A program made the translations under genes and the position numbers. The notes below the pieces were generated by a model, which saw nothing but the letters and a program-made list of their open reading frames with translations, was not told the DNA's origin and searched no databases. From Haematobia irritans (Eukaryota > Arthropoda > Insecta > Diptera > Muscidae), in NCBI RefSeq assembly GCF_050003625.1, contig NC_134398.1, positions 103,890,404 through 103,954,403 on the forward strand: a stretch of DNA of 64,000 nt. The letters are read 5' to 3'. This document shows, piece after piece, positions 56,243 through 64,000 of this stretch (position 1 is its first letter; the number at the start of each line of letters is the position of its first letter).

Positions 56243-57377
56243 CTATTTTTTACAAAATGAATACGATTCTAAAAATTTAGGGCATTTTCCCAACGTGTGA
56301 CTTTCTTTGCAAAGTTGGCATGTTACTGCGGTGAGAGGTTGAGGTGCTTTTTTTGAATTAGGTCTCATTTTAGTTTTTTCTTCTATTTTCGTCTGGAAAG
56401 TATGAATGCGCCGATCTATTGGATTGTATGTCTTTTCCTGAGGTTTGCTGTTTGATTTTGAGGTCGACGGCTGAACATTGCCTACGGATTCTAAAGTCTT
56501 GAACTTTTGGGTCAAGAAATCATCAAAATTACGCCATGAAGGCATTTGAGAACTGTCGTCTAGATTCTTTTCGAAGTCTTCTAAATAATTTCTCGGTAAT
56601 TTCTGAGAGCATAAATTTATTAAAATCGGATCCCATGACGTGGTAATGATGTCCAAGGTCTTTAATGTCTGTAAACATCCAGTTACTGTGCGTTGAAGCA
56701 ATTTGAGTGAGGAGCTTGAATGTACAGATACAGTGGGAAGGTCAAATAATGTACGAATTTGCTCATTGACTTGCATACGCTTGTTTTCGTAGCGATCTGC
56801 TAGACTTTTCCAAGCGATGTCAAAACCTTCGTTAACAAGTGGCACGTGGGATATAATCTCTCGCGCCTCGCCTCCAGTTTTCTGGTTTAAATGGTAAAGT
56901 TTTTCAACCCCACTAAGTCTCGGATTTTTCATTTTTCGAGAAAAGGTCGCGAAAAGTTGGCCAGGTCTTGTAGCTGCCATAGAAAACGTCCGTGTCGCAT
57001 GGTGGCAACTTTATGGCATACTCATGGGATCTGTCAAAGCCCGCTGAGCTAGGGGCTGAAAGTCTCTCTGATTTCTCTGGAGGATGGTTGAGGAAGAAAG
57101 AGCTTCTTTTGAGTGAGCTGACAACAAGTTTGTAGGACGAGAGAGCCTTTCTATAAGTCTCACGCAAAACTTTTAAGTCAATTGCTTTTTCCCCTTCTGG
57201 TGCTTTATAATCTCTACATATCTCGTATGACCTTTGAACTTGGGTCCATAAATGGTCCACGTGAACGCGTAACACCTCTAGAGAGTGCACATCTTTTTCG
57301 GCAGGTCTATTTGATTCAGCCTGCTCAAAGTCCATAAGGTCGTTAAAGGCATTAGTAAATTTCTCAGAAACGCTCAT
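56243..57377 (-). pseudogene. gag: BEL-2 gag, frameshifted
   Basis: The start is taken at the ATG at 57377 (MSVSEKFTNAFNDL), matching the BEL-1 N-terminus. LPPCDTDVFYGSYKTWPTFRD marks the conserved domain. A deletion near 56935 shifts the frame within the DLFS...NPRLS stretch. The second part (to 56243) continues with the Gag core and the first knuckle CQLCKESHTLGKC, then shifts again near 56265. Confidence 0.88.
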
Positions 57378-58370
57378 TTTGAAAAAGTAGGTCGAAAATA
57401 AAAAGAATTGAAAAAATCCCACGAAATGTCAATATTATAGGTCAACTGACGTTGGTATGTTGAAAGTTTATCAAAAATCGAGAAATTTCAAATGAAAAAA
57501 TTTCCAAAAAATGTCCCCGCAAAATTTCAAAAAAGGTCCGATCTGGCAACTCAATTTACCGATTCGCCAATATGTAAACAAATGAGTCGATGAGAGCGAA
57601 TAAATCGGGATGAAGAGGAAAGCAAAAGTGATTGTACTTACTCCGTTGCTTTTTTGCGAGTGTAAAGAAGTGAAGTCTCTTTGTTGTAATCGTTGAGAGG
57701 TCTTGATAAACGGAGGTCTACAAGAAAAAGAAAAAATCACTTTGAGGTCAACACTTTTGAAAATTTTGTTTTATGAATTTTTTCCGTTAGAATTTACAGT
57801 TGCTTTTTACAAAACGTCACTTATTTTGAAATCTTGATTTGCACTTATGTAATGTCACACAACCTTATTTGCTTTGACTGCTTTTATGTATTTTATTTCA
57901 CATGTCGCAATTTTTTTTTCTTCAGAAAAATTTAAAATTTTCCGAAAAGGATGTCACTGGAATTTGCACAAGTTACTTTTCTTGCACTTTTCGTCTATGT
58001 CACGTTTTCCTCTTCAAGATTTCAAAAAACATTAACTAATTTTCCTCAAGATAATTTTCAGTCACCAACAATTTACTAATTTTTTCCTTTTTATTATTAT
58101 ATATATTTTTTCCTTTACTACAGTATGTCTTTCACCACAGATTTTGTTTTTGTTGTTAAGTCACATAAATGTCAATATCACACACTTTTGATTTTAAAAA
58201 GAAAAATTTTATATAAATTATTTCATTTAATTTTCCATTAATGGAGTTAGGTCAATTTGCCTTTCACCAAAGCTCAAACTTGTTGCACAAACAAATTTCT
58301 ATGTAAGTTATTGTTCACAAAGGTCACTTGAACAATTAACTAAAACACTTATCCGGTTCGAAGGACCAAA
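57378..58370 (-). promoter_or_regulatory. BEL-2 leader with primer-binding site and splice donor
   Basis: On the minus strand TTTGGTCCTTCGAACCGG follows the 5' LTR, matching a tRNA T-arm and acceptor end. CGGA then GTAAGTAC (57641-57636) is a near-consensus donor upstream of the gag ATG and could pair with the acceptor at 52102. Confidence 0.6.
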
Positions 58371-59098
58371 TGTTTGAGTGGGGGCAAAAATTTTCCCACT
58401 TTTCTTTTAATTTAATTTATTTGACTATATTTTTTTTAGGTTTGTTTATGTCAATGTGTCACTTGTTTTGTTGTTGTAATTTACCCGTTCGATTTTACCG
58501 TTTTAGTTTTAATAAAAGTCACTGTTTAATTTATATTTAATTTTCTTCACAATGTTTTGTTTTATTGATTTGAAATTAGTGTCACAAAAAATTCACTTTG
58601 AATTATGATTTAAACGTTTTATTTTCACTTGATGTTTGTTTGGGTTTTTTTAGTCGAGCGCACCGAATACAAAGCAAGTCGTTCACCAACTGACTTTCTT
58701 GTTTCCCTTTATATTGGTCAAGGGCAAAAGTAAAAGAAAAAAAGATCACAGGCAACAACAATAACAATACCAACACTCACTCTCTACACTGGATGTAGAT
58801 GATGTTGAGTGTTGTTATTGTTGTTGTTACTCCTAACAGTCTTTCCAATAAGAAACAAACAACAAATGAAAACAAACCAAACATCAAATGAATGTTGAAA
58901 ATTAAAATGTAATACGAAAGTAATGTTAAAAGTAATTCAAAATAAACAAAATATGAAAGAATAAGAATACAAATGAATAAGGAAATTAAGGAAACTGATC
59001 AAATGAAAAGAATAATGGCAATGGAGATAATGAAATGAAAAATAAAAAAATGAAAAAAAAACAAATGATATTAGTTTAATGTCGTTTGACATTAAACA
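58371..59098 (-). repeat. BEL-2 5' LTR
   Basis: 728 bp, TGTTTGAGTG...ATTAAACA, followed by TSD TGATC. Confidence 0.95.
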
Positions 59099-59371
59099 TG
59101 ATCTTTAACAACCGTGCCAGAATTGGTCCATATCGGTCCATAATTATATATAGCCCCCATATAAAACGTTCTCCAGATTTAACCTCCGGAGCCTCTTGGA
59201 GGAGCAAAATTCATCCGATCCGGTTTAAATTAGGAACGTGGTGTTAGTATATGGTCGCTAACAACCATACCAAAATTGGTCCAATTACACAAAAATTGGT
59301 CCATATCGGTTCATAATCATGGTTGCCACTAGAGCCAAAAATAATCTACCAAAATTTTATTTCTATGGAAA
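59099..59371 (+). repeat. R1 copy e, distal part
   Basis: Continues the R1 unit interrupted by BEL-2 (ATCTTTAACAACCGTGCC), then TGGTTGCCACTAGAGCC and one AAAATTTTATTTCTATGG unit. It stops where Penelope-like sequence begins, so the R1 end module is missing. Confidence 0.8.
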
Positions 59372-59880
59372 ATTTTGTCACACATAAAGAAGTTAACTAC
59401 ACTAAAACAACAACAACACGCTGAACTCAAATTCAAGCGCAATGACGATTGGTTCGTCAACAACACGGACAAACACATACCACCAAACGTTCAATGGTTG
59501 CTCTCACTGGGACCAAAATTCGCTCTTCCTACAACAAGAACAACTTTCCCATTGTTTAATGTAATAGCAGAAGGAGAAGAGTGTATTCAAACATTAGAGA
59601 ATAAAGAGCAGCAAGAGAATGCTAGAATAAAACTAGTTACATTGATAGATGACCATCTACGAAAAGAGAAACTAACCAAAAGAGACAAATTAGTATTAGA
59701 CACAGTGGGGGAAGCAAGACAATTTCTAAAATCGAATGATGACATATTAATCCTGAGTGCAGATAAAGGGGGGAAAACGGTAGCCATGAGTAAAGAATAC
59801 TATAAACAAAAAATGAGAACTATATTAGGTGATATGTGCACATACCGCCGACTTAAGCGAGATCCCACGTCAGGATTTTT
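59372..59880 (+). pseudogene. Penelope-like element fragment (N-terminal part)
   Basis: The open frame to 59896 shows hallmarks of the region before the reverse transcriptase of Penelope-like elements: LSLGPKFALP, then LTKRDKLVL, then DDILILSADKGGKTVAMSKEYY and TYRRLKRDPT. The frame is cut at about 59880 by LINE-derived A/T-rich tail sequence, so reverse transcriptase and GIY-YIG domains are absent. The left junction lies directly on R1. Confidence 0.8.
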
Positions 59881-60156
59881 TGTAATTTATTTGTAATTTA
59901 TTTATTTTATTTATCACATTAGAACAATAAGAAGGTATTTCTTTTTTAGTTCAATGTATACATCATAAAGAAAGTCATTAATTGTAATTTAATTCTAAGA
60001 ATTAGTATGTCATTATTATCAAATCCTAAGCTAAATAACAATAAAGGTTTATATTTATTAAATAGTACAACAAAATTTAAAATTAAAAATTTTAAAATTT
60101 GGTCTAGGTTATATGTAGTTTTAGAAATATCAAGCAAGTAAGAGAAAAAAAGGAAC

Positions 60157-60463
60157 TCAATAATTTAAAAGATATTGAAATACTTCAAACTTAAAACTGT
60201 TTTTTCTTGTTACATTTTTTAAACGTTGCGGTAATGAATTCCACAATTTGATCGAGTTAACGAAAAAAAATCTGCTGGTGTTGGTAAACCTGAATCTTGG
60301 TATTATAATAGTCCGACATCTCGTTGAGTAACCAAAAACTGTTTTCTCATATAGGTAACCAGGTTTCTGTGAGTACAATAGGTTATACAAGAAAACCAAA
60401 TTCCTATACGACAAATAATCCTCTAGGTCAATACCAAGAATCATTTTGCGCCATGTCGAGATA
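60157..60463 (-). pseudogene. LINE C-terminal domain (after the mariner insertion)
   Basis: Contains WRKMILGIDL, then LYNLLYSQKPGYL and the FFVNSIKLWNSLPQRLKN motif typical of the C-terminus of CR1/L2/Jockey-group proteins. It is continuous with the RT part if the mariner and one TA are ignored. Confidence 0.8.
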
Positions 60464-61397
60464 AAGGGTGATTCTTTTGAGGTTAGGATTTTCATGCATT
60501 AGTATTTGACAGATCACGTGGGATTTCAGACATGGTGTCAAAGAGAAAGATGCTCAGTATGCTTTGACATTTCATCATGAATAGACTTACTAACGAGCCA
60601 CAACGTCGAATTTTCAGTGAATGGGCCCTAGAAAAGTTGGCAGAAAATCCGCTTTTTTATCGACAAATTTTGTTCAGCGATGAGGCTCATTTCTGGTTGA
60701 ATGGCTACGTAAATAAGCAAAATTGCCGCATTTGGAGTGAAGAGCAACCAGAAGCCGTTCAAGAACTGCCCATGCATCCCGAAAAATGCACTGTTTGGTG
60801 TGGTTTGTACGCTGGTGGAATCATTGGACCGTATTTTTTCAAAGATGCTGTTGGACGCAACGTTACGGTGAATGGCGATCGCTATCGTTCGATGCTAACA
60901 AACTTTTTGTTGCCAAAAATGGAAGAACTGAACTTGGTTGACATGTGGTTTCAACAAGACGGCGCTACATGCCACACAGCTCGCGATTCTATGGCCATTT
61001 TGAGGGAAAACTTCGGAGAACAATTCATCTCAAGAAATGGACCGGTAAGTTGGCCACCAAGATCATGCGATTTGACGCCTTTAGACTATTTTTTGTGGGG
61101 CTACGTCAAGTCTAAAGTCTACAGAAATAAGCCAGCAACTATTCCAGCTTTGGAAGACAACATTTCCGAAGAAATTCGGGCTATTCCGGCCGAAATGCTC
61201 GAAAAAGTTGCCCAAAATTGGACTTTCCGAATGGACCACCTAAGACGCAGCCGCGGTCAACATTTAAATGAAATTATCTTCAAAAAGTAAATGTCATGGA
61301 CCAATCTAACGTTTCAAATAAAGAACCGATGAGATTTTGCAAGTTTTATGCGTTTTTTTTTTAAAAAAAGTTATCAAGCTCTTAACAAATCACCCTT
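60464..61397 (+). mobile_element. DD41D mariner-family element with internal deletion
   Basis: The TIRs start AAGGGTGATTC on the left and AAGGGTGATTTG on the right (read inward). TA is duplicated at 60462-60463 and 61398-61399. At 934 bp it is several hundred bp shorter than an expected full element. It sits inside the LINE. Confidence 0.88.
60577..61290 (+). CDS. Mariner-family transposase (DD41D), N-terminally deleted
   Basis: An open frame of 237 residues. The catalytic triad is Asp 35 (ILFSDEAHF), Asp 128 (FQQDGATCH) and Asp 170 (LTPLDYFLWG), with 41 residues between the last two, the DD41D signature of the rosa-like group. The frame begins MNRLTNE and passes directly into PQRRIF, so the DNA-binding helix-turn-helix region, normally about 100 residues, is missing without breaking the frame. 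The catalytic core looks whole but should not bind its ends by itself. It might act as a dominant-negative subunit if expressed. Confidence 0.85.
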   Translation: MNRLTNEPQRRIFSEWALEKLAENPLFYRQILFSDEAHFWLNGYVNKQNCRIWSEEQPEAVQELPMHPEKCTVWCGLYAGGIIGPYFFKDAVGRNVTVNGDRYRSMLTNFLLPKMEELNLVDMWFQQDGATCHTARDSMAILRENFGEQFISRNGPVSWPPRSCDLTPLDYFLWGYVKSKVYRNKPATIPALEDNISEEIRAIPAEMLEKVAQNWTFRMDHLRRSRGQHLNEIIFKK

Positions 61398-61399
61398 TA

Positions 61400-61800
61400 C
61401 TAGTAAAGCGACTCAGACCATATGCATATCTAGTTGCATTATTATACGATACCAGTAACTTATGCATTGAACCAGCGTCAAGCTTACTATATACTTCGGC
61501 AGAATAAGTTATTAATGGCAGAATCAACTGAATGACAAGTTTACGTCTGAGCTCTGTCGGTGTATGATTAGATGAAACACGCAAGTTACGAAGTGAACAG
61601 TATACCTTACATATGACACTATTTATATGATTCTTACACGTCAAAGATGAATTAATGTAAAACCCCAAGTACCTCGCCTTCCTAACATATTGCAGATTCG
61701 AACAACCAAGTTTGAGTATTGGGAAATTATCCGTATCAATATGGTATATACTTATAGGTAAAACCGAACATTTGTTTGGATTGAATTCGCCCAATCCCAC
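61400..61800 (-). pseudogene. LINE reverse transcriptase, 3' part, frameshifted
   Basis: Continues the polymerase after YADD: FNPNKCSVLPIS, then YLGFYINSSLTCKNHI and LRRKLVIQLILPLITYSAEVY, typical of the RT thumb region. It is in a different frame from 61752-62921 and was cut by the mariner at 61398. Confidence 0.85.
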
Positions 61801-62921
61801 ACTAACTGCAGATCCTCATTCAACATCTCAACGGTATCGTCTATAGCCAATGCCTCCTTAGTTATGTACAATAGTATATCATCCGCGTAGGCATGTGTTC
61901 TCGAATACTTACATACCGAGAATACGTCATTAATAAAGATACTAAACAGAAGTGGGCCCAGCACTGAACCTTGCGGAACTCCCATAAAGACTGCCCTAAG
62001 ACGGGATTCCAGACCACTTACTACAACCTTTTGAGCCCGACCAGAGAGGTAACTCCTCATAAGACTAAGAGATGACTCACCGAAACCAAAATAGTACTTG
62101 AGTTTTTCACATAGTATTCTGTGATTCACTATGTCAAAAGCCTTCGTAAAGTCCAGGAAACACATCAACGAAATATTGCCTTGATCATATTCGGATCTTA
62201 GATCCTCCATGACCTTTAGTACCGCTGTAGTGCAACTGTGTGCCTCTCGGAATCCAGATTGAAATGGAGACAAAAGTCTATTCTCATTCAGATATCTAGT
62301 AATCTGTGAAGATAGAATGGATTCGAATATCTTTGACAAAACTGAAAGAATACTTATCGGTCTAAAATCATTGGGGCCAATAGGTGATGTCATCTTTGCC
62401 ACCGGTATAATTCTGCCAACTTTCCATATACTAGGAAAGTGGGACGTCGTTATGCAGTGATTGAAAATATGTGTCATAACACCAACGACGTGCTGTATAA
62501 TGAGTCTCAAGAATCTAACTGATACACCATCCTCACCAATAGCATCTGATTTAACCCTTAACGTAGATCCATACACATCGGACTCAGATATTTGAGTAAA
62601 TTCAAATCTGGATGTACAGTAGAGAGAAGGATGAAGTTCAGTTTCCCCTAGATGGACACTTTCACCCCCAGTAAAATGGTCACTAAGAACCTCAGGGTCA
62701 ATACCACATTTAGCTGAACTACGTCCATGGATTCCTAATCTATCTAGGTTCTTCCAAAGTTGGCGCGCCGGCAAGGCCAGACTTAACTTACGTGCGAAGT
62801 ATCTTACCTTAGCCTGTCTGACGATAAGATTAGTCCTATTTCTAAGTCTCGTATATTGGAGACGATTCCCAAATGTCGGAAGACGTTTCCAAATGTCATA
62901 TGCCCGAATGCGTCGCCGAAT
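61752..62921 (-). pseudogene. LINE reverse transcriptase, main part
   Basis: Shows the RT blocks in order: NDFRPISILSVLSKIFE, FQSGFREAHSC, CFLDFTKAFDIVNH, GVPQGSVLGPLLFSIFINDV and the active-site AYADDILLY. This is a CR1/L2/Jockey-group polymerase. The frame is continuous upstream into the endonuclease apart from one TAA; the first long open start is a TTG, not an authentic start. Confidence 0.9.
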
Positions 62922-63860
62922 TTAAACCCTGATTGCATCAGTGTACCATGGACAAGAGGAATTCCTGAGTCTAATAGTCCTTACGGGGACATGTCTGTCA
63001 TACAAATCCCGTAATAGTACAAGGAAATGGTTCAATTTATCCTCAACCGATACGTGATACCAGCAGTTAGACCAATTCTCACAGGCCACATCTCGCATCA
63101 AAGACTCCAAGTCCACAGATCTATAATCACGAAAGATAATTTCACTAGAAGTCGTATTTCTAGCTAGAGCCAAGTCTAATGTACAAAACAATAAGTCATG
63201 GTCAGAAATAAATGATATCTGATCAAATAAAAGTAACATATCCATATCTGATATTAAAAACAAATCAAGTAGACTCGGGTTACAATTTGGGGCAAATCTA
63301 GTTGGCATAGCACAGTTGACAGTCGCCATGCCAATAGAATAAATTTTGTCCAACAACTCTTCACTGCATTTATCGGTATTTAACAAATTTATGTTAAGAT
63401 CCCCACACGCAACAATAAAGTCATATTCAATAGCATGGATGCTCAAAGTCTCAAAAAAGGGATCAAGACTAAATAGCCTACTCGGATTATAAACACAAGA
63501 AACCAATATCTTCGTAGTACTATCAAATATCGTCACATTAATAAACTCAACATCAAAGTCCTCCGATTTGCTAACCATTCTAGCCCGTAGGCCATTTCTA
63601 CAATAAATTGCAACCCCATCTCCAATTCTACGTTTCCTATTATTTAGAAACACGTTATAACCATTTATGGCATAGTGTGTTTCCTGTAAACCATCTCTAA
63701 ACCATGTCTCTGTCACGCATATCACATCCACCTCCGATTCCGCAAATCTATCCCTGCAGTAATCTAATTTTTGACCGCCAAAGCTTCTTGCATTGAAATG
63801 TACGATTTTGAGGCCCTCCTTTTGCCGACATAAAATGTTTATAATGCAGGTTGATTTCCG
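62922..63860 (-). pseudogene. LINE apurinic-type endonuclease
   Basis: The frame is open from about 63860, before the first ATG at 63731. It carries the endonuclease motifs KIVHFNARS, VTETWF, GDLNIN, NPSLLDLFLIS and ISDHDLLFCT. The enzyme nicks target DNA to prime reverse transcription. It ends at a TAA (about 62922) that separates it from the RT in the same frame. Confidence 0.9.
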
Positions 63861-63862
63861 TT

Positions 63863-64000
63863 AAAGAAATTATTCTGAATATTGTTCATCTGAGATCCAA
63901 GAAAAAAACAGTTTTGTTTAAGTATATGAGTAAAAATTTATAGGAAAACCGAATATGAACATATAAGCTAGACCTTACAATCTTAGTATTCATTAAAAAG
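63863..64000. other. Unassigned end of window
   Basis: AT-rich DNA without a clear frame; possibly the inter-ORF region or 5' side of the LINE. Confidence 0.3.

Larger units (their letters stand above)
50591..59098 (-). mobile_element. BEL/Pao LTR retrotransposon BEL-2, decayed
   Basis: An 8.5-kb element on the minus strand with 5-bp TSD TGATC (50586-50590 and 59099-59103), inserted in an R1 unit. LTRs are 50591-51321 and 58371-59098 (TGTTTG...TTAAACA), with about six substitutions and two small indels between them. The order is 5' LTR, leader, gag, pol, accessory frame, 3' LTR. Frameshifts, deletions and a nonsense codon make it non-autonomous. Confidence 0.95.
59881..63862 (-). mobile_element. 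CR1/Jockey-type non-LTR retrotransposon, broken
   Basis: Minus-strand LINE with endonuclease, reverse transcriptase and C-terminal domain. Its 3' tail (ATAAATAAATTACAAATAAA on the minus strand) abuts the Penelope fragment. Lesions are an in-frame TAA between endonuclease and RT (about 62922), a frameshift near 61780 and a mariner insertion at 60464-61397. The upstream first ORF is not visible before the window end. Confidence 0.88.

Noticed and set aside
50591..59098. Mismatch between young LTRs and a heavily broken coding region in BEL-2
   Set aside because: About eight LTR differences over two 730-bp LTRs predict several dozen changes in the 7-kb interior, so six or seven disabling lesions need no special explanation.

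Overview
This is repeat-dense nuclear DNA of a fly, most likely a calyptrate dipteran such as a muscid. I infer that from the repeat vocabulary (arrays built on TATATGGGGGCTATATATAA, Tc1/mariner, BEL/Pao and CR1/Jockey-type elements) and from AT-rich intergenic DNA. I found no host protein-coding gene that I can defend. Nearly every base that can be assigned belongs to a mobile element or its remains, and the nesting order can be read from target-site duplications (TSDs).

Layout. 1-919: broken DD37E Tc1/mariner transposase (minus). 1408-1978: a repeat block whose paralogue lies at 49187-49597; here it has gained about 224 bp of (AT)n. 3102-4682: composite tandem repeat 'R1'. 4683-6600: no assignable element, with weak intron-like signals. 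6601-13121: a TA-flanked element invaded by a 5.5-kb Foldback-like palindrome (6654-12187) whose arms are arrays of exact 165-bp units. 13692-16361: a 2.7-kb TIR element. 16387-18618: 'R2', a relative of R1. 18637-19486: a hAT-type MITE.

19300-46192: a near-perfect tandem duplication of about 13 kb, with 4-bp microhomology (GAAT) at the junctions. Each unit carries a full-length BEL/Pao LTR retrotransposon (BEL-1, minus strand, 1769-aa Gag-Pol) and an orphan errantivirus-like env fragment. One unit has a 913-bp MITE in an LTR that the other lacks. 47404-49186: a hAT relic with a perfect 8-bp TSD. 49604-59371: an R1 copy split by a second, decayed BEL element (BEL-2, 50591-59098). 59372-63860: a Penelope-like fragment, then a CR1/Jockey-type LINE (minus) split by a DD41D mariner with an internally deleted transposase.

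The most interesting system is in the BEL elements. BEL-1 and the diverged BEL-2 both carry an extra reading frame downstream of pol, where a retrovirus would have env. It repeats the Gag zinc-knuckle triplet and a protease-like fold. In BEL-1 the catalytic Asp-Ser-Gly is replaced; in BEL-2 that stretch is missing. In both elements a splice-acceptor-like site sits directly before a conserved Met-Ala-Ala start, and a donor-like site lies in the 5' leader. I infer a spliced accessory nucleocapsid/pseudoprotease protein.
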